Shown: positions 58,890-64,000 of the stretch, in pieces
How positions within the stretch are numbered: position 1 is the first letter of the stretch
How the letters are laid out: each line of letters starts with the position of its first letter
From: Chrysoperla carnea
Taxonomy: Eukaryota; Arthropoda; Insecta; Neuroptera; Chrysopidae
NCBI RefSeq assembly: GCF_905475395.1
Contig: NC_058339.1
Location: 94,002,520-94,066,519 of the forward strand
Length of the DNA stretch: 64,000 nucleotides
Direction of reading: 5' to 3'
The notes under the pieces: generated by a model
The model's database searches: none
Seen by the model: the letters and a program-made list of their open reading frames with translations, nothing else
What the model was told of the DNA's origin: nothing
Translations under genes and position numbers: made by a program

Positions 58890-60656
58890 AATAAATTTTT
58901 TAGTTTAAAAGGGGTTTGATGTTTTGCTACGCCTACTTAATATGTGTGTTTCAAAATGGCAGGTTTGATAACGCATAGTCTGTCAATGTTTTGCTATTAC
59001 AAATAATCAGCTGTCATACTACATATAACCTATGAATTAGAGTTTCGAACGTGAATGAATTTCATCTAGGTAATTGATTTATATTAATTAGACAAATATG
59101 ATAATTAATTAAAATCTATTCAATTATTTATTAACATTAGTATTCAATTATTGTGGTTGTATTTTATTTTACAGTAATTTATAATATAAGCATAGCTTTT
59201 CTATTATGTGCATAGATGGCGCGCAGTGTATCATTTTATTTTGACATTTTACGAAAAGTGAAATTTGTTCAAGAAAAATGGATAGATTTTTGAATTATTT
59301 TATTAATTTATATAGATAATTTAAATAAAAATGAATACATAAATTTAATTTATCGGTTCTAAATATATTTATATAGCTTGTGTGAAATGTATCCTAATTT
59401 ATTTTAAAAAAAAAGTTTACATGATAAATGTGACGAAAAGGTAAGTGAAAAAATATTTATATTATTTTTTATTATAATTATTGATTATAATAATTAATTA
59501 TTTATATTTTATAAGTAGACATTTTTATAAAGTAATTTTTTTTATTCAAATAGCTACACATTTTAGCTCAGACCATATTTGTATTTTATTTTTCAGTCGG
59601 TAATTTAAAATTTAAGCATAGGTTTCTTATTATGTAGATAGATGGCGCGCAGTGTATCATTTTATTTTGTTATGTTAGAAATGTCAAATTTGTTTCATGT
59701 TCTCAAATGTGATTCTACTTTTTGCATTTTATTAAATTACATAGATAAATTTAATAAAAATTAATAAATAAATTCAATGTGTCGATATTAAATATATGTA
59801 TGTGTAATGTGTATTTATAAATATAGTTTTTTTTTTTTTTCGTGATAATTATTTAAGTAGTGTTTAAGATGACAAAATTTTAAAGTAAACAAATATGAAT
59901 ACAAAATAAATGTCATAACCATAGTAATTGATTTTTTATTTTTTCTCTTAAAATTGGAAAGTGCGTAATATATTTTCTCAAATTTAAATATTTAGTTTAA
60001 TTAATTAAATTTCCTTACAAGTTTTTTTTTAGTTTTTAAATACTTAAGAATAAATTTTAGTTAAGTTACGTTTTAAAAATTAGTTTAGTTAAGTTTAGCT
60101 TATTAAGTTAGTTTAGCTTAGTTTTTTAATTAGTTTAGCAATAGGTCTTTATTTATTATGGTGCTGTGTGATGTTGTTATTTGATAGTTAGGTACGTAAT
60201 TTTGCAGTAACAATATATTGTTATTTTGGAAATAAGAACAAAATTTCTTCAAGTTATTTCAAGCATTATTTATAAAAAGTATTACGGCAAAAAGTGTTTG
60301 TTTTGACCACAGCATAATTTTTTTATTCAAATGGCTACACAATTTAGCTCAGAGTCAACCAAATTTTTGTTACAATTCAAATTGGAGGCACGAAATAAAA
60401 TTACTAAATTTTATGTAATGCATTAAAAATTTTGATATTTGCGTCGGGGGCACAATTTAATTGATAATGACGAAGATGATGGTATAATATAACAACCTTC
60501 ATGATGTGGCAGTGTCAGTTCAAAATCGTTGATTATGGGAGAGATGTAGGATAGTTAATATTTAAAATATTTAGATTTAGAAATATCCAAAAATAGAGAC
60601 AAGCTGACGTTAATAAACATTTACCGGAAGCTGACAAATGTTAATGGGTTCATTTC

Positions 60657-61366
60657 TTTCTTGCATCTGGTTGATGTGGTAACGGAACCAATTGTGTATC
60701 CAAGTAAGTAGCCATCAAATGCATTACAATCTAATCAATAATAAAAATAATTAACATTTTTATATTACAGTACAGGCTGTTTCCTCCACCATCATTTTAT
60801 TGATAAAAACAATCCAGTAAATGTGTTTGTAAGTAAATCTATATATGTATGTGTATCGATTTGGATGATTTTGACGTCAATCGATTTGTACTGAAGACAT
60901 GGCAATCAAGAAAATTCAATATGGATGGCTACCACCAGACGACATAATGAGAAAAATGTATTTTTTAAATAATTTTCTTATTTTAATTTGATGAATAATA
61001 AATAAAATAAATAAAGTGTAGGTAGGTACAGGTACTTACAGCAGCATCGGTTGGTAAATGATCCTCCCATTGTTTACCATTGAAAGTTGAACCAGAATTC
61101 CTACGATATTCACTCATCGAATCACCTTTTGCTAGTTCTTGAATCCATTTTACTAAATACTCTTGATTCGAATTCACTTCTAAGAATGGTATTAATGAAC
61201 ATAAAGTTGGTACAAATTGTTGAGCTAATTGTGTTTGAGCTGTTTTACGTAAACGTTCTAATCCAACTGTACCGATTTGTACACCAACAAAGTTATGACG
61301 ATGTAATGCTTCATTCAAACAATCGATTTCATCAACCAGACGACGAAGAATTGTTTGATAAATCCA
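60657..61366 (-). pseudogene. TMEM209: TMEM209 exon pair, copy 9
   Basis: Exon a 61366-61040 and truncated exon b 60730-60657; exon a peptide as in copy 3. Confidence 0.82.
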
Positions 61367-61437
61367 CTAAAAATAATATTCATCAACATATATTTAGGCT
61401 CCTTCCCCGCCAGTCATCATATTTTTTAACCCTCGAA

Positions 61438-61975
61438 CTAGAAAAAAGGGGTTTTATGGTTTATTTTTTAATTTTTTTCTTTGGTTTTGTTTGAAAGGTA
61501 ATTTAATGGTGAGTGTTATTACTAGAAAAAGGGGGTTTTATGGTTTATTTTGTAATTTTTTTCTTTGGTTTTGTTTGAAAGGTAATTTAATGGTGAGTGT
61601 TCTTACTAGAAAAAAGGGGTTTTATGGTTTATTTTTTAATTGTTTCTTTGGTTTTGTTTGAAAGGTAATTTAATGGTGAGTGTTATTACTAGAAAAAGGG
61701 GGTTTTATGGTTTATTTTGTAATTTTTTTTTTTTGGTTTTTGTTTGAAAGGTAATTTAATGGTGAGTGTTATTACTAGAAAAAGGGGGTTTTATGGTTTA
61801 TTTTGTAATTTTTTTCTTTGGTTTTGTTTGAAAGGTAATTTAATGGTGAGTGTTCTTACTAGAAAAAAGGGGTTTTATGGTTTATTTTTTAATTGTTTCT
61901 TTGGTTTTGTTTGAAAGGTAATTTAATGGTGAGTGTTCTTACTAGAAAAAAGGGGTTTTATGGTTTATTTTTTAA
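61438..61975 (+). repeat. 83-bp minisatellite, block 9 (about 6.5 units)
   Basis: Matches block 5 in unit order and in the private changes that follow it. Confidence 0.93.
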
Positions 61976-63741
61976 AATAAATTTTTTAGTTTAAAAGGGG
62001 TTTGATGTTTTGCTACGCCTACTTAATATGTGTGTTTCAAAGTGGCAGGTTTGATAACGCATTGTCTGTCAATGTTTTGCTATTACAAATAATCAGCTGT
62101 CATACTACATATAACCTATGAATTAGAATTTCGAACGTGAATGAATTTCATCTAGGTAATTGATTTATATTAATTAGACAAATATGATAATTAATTAAAA
62201 TCTATTCAATTATTTATTAACATTAGTATTCAATTATTGTGGTTGTATTTTATTTTACAGTAATTTATAATATAAGCATAGCTTTTCTATTATGTGCATA
62301 GATGGCGCGCAGTGTATCATTTTATTTTGACATTTTACGAAAAGTGAAATTTGTTCAAGAAAAATGGATAGATTTTTGAATTATTTTATTAATTTATATA
62401 GATAATTTAAATAAAAATGAATACATAAATTTAATTTATCGGTTCTAAATATATTTATATAGCTTGTGTGAAATGTATCCTAATTTATTTTTAAAAAAAA
62501 GTTTACATGATAAATGTGACGAAAAGGTAAGTGAAAAAATATTTATATTATTTTTTATTATAATTATTGATTATAATAATTAATTATTTATATTTTATAA
62601 GTAGACACTTTTATAAAGTAATTTTTTTTATTCAAATAGCTACACATTTTAGCTCAGACCATATTTGTATTTTATTTTTCAGTCGGTAATTTAAAATTTA
62701 AGCATAGGTTTCTTATTATGTAGATAGATGGCGCGCAGTGTATCATTTTATTTTGTTATGTTAGAAATGTCAAATTTGTTTCATGTTCTCAAATGTGATT
62801 CTACTTTTTGCATTTTATTAAATTACATAGATAAATTTAATAAAAATTAATAAATAAATTCAATGTGTCGATATTAAATATATGTATGTGTAATGTGTAT
62901 TTATAAATATAGTTTTTTTTTTTTTTCGTGATAATTATTTAAGTAGTGTTTAAGATGACAAAATTTTAAAGTAAACAAATATGAATACAAAATAAATGTC
63001 ATAACCATAGTAATTGATTTTTTATTTTTTCTCTTAAAATTGGAAAGTGCGTAATATATTTTCTCAAATTTAAATATTTAGTTTAATTAATTAAATTTCC
63101 TTACAAGTTTTTTTTAGTTTTTAAATACTTAAGAATAAATTTTAGTTAAGTTACGTTTTAAAAATTAGTTTAGTTAAGTTTAGCTTATTAAGTTAGTTTA
63201 GCTTAGTTTTTTAATTAGTTTAGCAATAGGTCTTTATTTATTATGGTGCTGTGTGATGTTGTTATTTGATAGTTAGGTACGTAATTTTGCAGTAACAATA
63301 TATTGTTATTTTGGAAATAAGAACAAAATTTCTTCAAGTTATTTCAAGCATTATTTATAAAAAGTATTACGGCAAAAAGTGTTTGTTTTGACCACAGCAT
63401 AATTTTTTTATTCAAATGGCTACACAATTTAGCTCAGAGTCAACCAAATTTTTGTTACAATTCAAATTGGAGGCACGAAATAAAATTACTAAATTTTATG
63501 TAATGCATTAAAAATTTTGATATTTGCGTCGGGGGCACAATTTAATTGATAATGACGAAGATGATGGTATAATATAACAACCTTCATGATGTGGCAGTGT
63601 CAGTTCAAAATCGTTGATTATGGGAGAGATGTAGGATAGTTAATATTTAAAATATTTAGATTTAGAAATATCCAAAAATAGAGACAAGCTGACGTTAATA
63701 AACATTTACCGGAAGCTGACAAATGTTAATGGGTTCATTTC

Positions 63742-63815
63742 TTTCTTGCATCTGGTTGATGTGGTAACGGAACCAATTGTGTATCCAAGTAAGTAGCCAT
63801 CAAATGCATTACAAT
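63742..63815 (-). pseudogene. TMEM209: TMEM209 truncated exon b, copy 10
   Basis: Reads IVMHLMATYLDTQLVPLPHQ as in the other copies. The matching exon a would lie just beyond the window end, showing that the array continues. Confidence 0.8.
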
Positions 63816-64000
63816 CTAATCAATAATAAAAATAATTAACATTTTTATATTACAGTACAGGCTGTTTCCTCCACCATCATTTTATTGATAAAAACAATCC
63901 AGTAAATGTGTTTGTAAGTAAATCTATATATGTATGTGTATCGATTTGGATGATTTTGACGTCAATCGATTTGTACTGAAGACATGGCAATCAAGAAAAT

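Larger units (their letters stand above)
37171..64000. repeat. Macrosatellite array of TMEM209-exon units, running off the window
   Basis: Units repeat at spacings of 3922, 2832, 3167, 3086, 3169, 3168 and 4154 bp. The order is: Penelope scrap of about 82 bp (40999, 43830, 46996, 50083, 53252, 56420, 60574 and 63659), truncated TMEM209 exon b, intron, exon a, 83-bp minisatellite, region with two CTCF-like motifs, poly-T tract, and 0.75 kb of AT-rich filler. Units are nearly identical; length differences come mostly from the minisatellite copy number. The 37.2-kb unit lacks the Penelope scrap junction and keeps a full exon b. Confidence 0.95.

Overview
The window is AT-rich eukaryotic DNA with spliced genes, dense transposon relics and a long tandem array. 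The transposon mix (Harbinger, piggyBac, hAT, pogo, mariner, Penelope-like, non-LTR LINE tails) and the intron and UTR style point to an insect or close arthropod. I cannot fix the order from this sequence.

Left part (1-8.8 kb). A small inverted-repeat element comes first, then a piggyBac transposase that has lost the middle of its catalytic domain but keeps an open frame. A three-exon minus-strand gene follows, encoding a 191-residue protein with a Rap1/TERF2IP-type Myb domain; its first exon lies in a perfect-looking 647-bp tandem duplication. Next is a complete Harbinger-type transposon (4157-8760) with 37-bp terminal inverted repeats, a TTA target duplication, an intact four-exon DDE transposase and a convergent intact six-exon Myb/SANT-like gene.

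Middle part (8.8-24 kb). After a gene-poor stretch with LINE relics comes the one large host gene, 13701-22545 on the plus strand. Its seven exons join in phase to give about 1396 residues: an N-terminal FHA domain, a long low-complexity body full of TQ motifs arranged in tandem peptide repeats, and two C-terminal BRCT repeats. This is the layout of MDC1/mutator-2, the DNA-damage mediator that recognises phosphorylated H2A variants. Its introns hold a hAT element with a perfect 8-bp target duplication, a pogo relic and a mariner relic. The first exon of an F-box protein lies at 23914.

Right part (24-64 kb). This is a rearranged, amplified region. Two consecutive exons of a TMEM209 orthologue (minus strand) sit next to Penelope-like reverse-transcriptase fragments and an 83-bp minisatellite. 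This block occurs at 24.3-26.8 kb and, from 37 kb to the window end, as a macrosatellite of about 2.8-4.2 kb units. Nine copies of the 327-nt exon and ten of the smaller exon are present. Most later copies share two substitutions at conserved positions, and the smaller exon is truncated in copies 3-10. Each unit also carries two CTCF-like core motifs. Between the first block and the main array lie a compound flanked by an approximately 165-bp inverted repeat and holding tandem TIR elements and TTGGG/CCCAA tracts, two isolated exons of VWA8 (one from its first AAA module and its last coding exon), and a non-autonomous hAT element. The array runs off the right edge.
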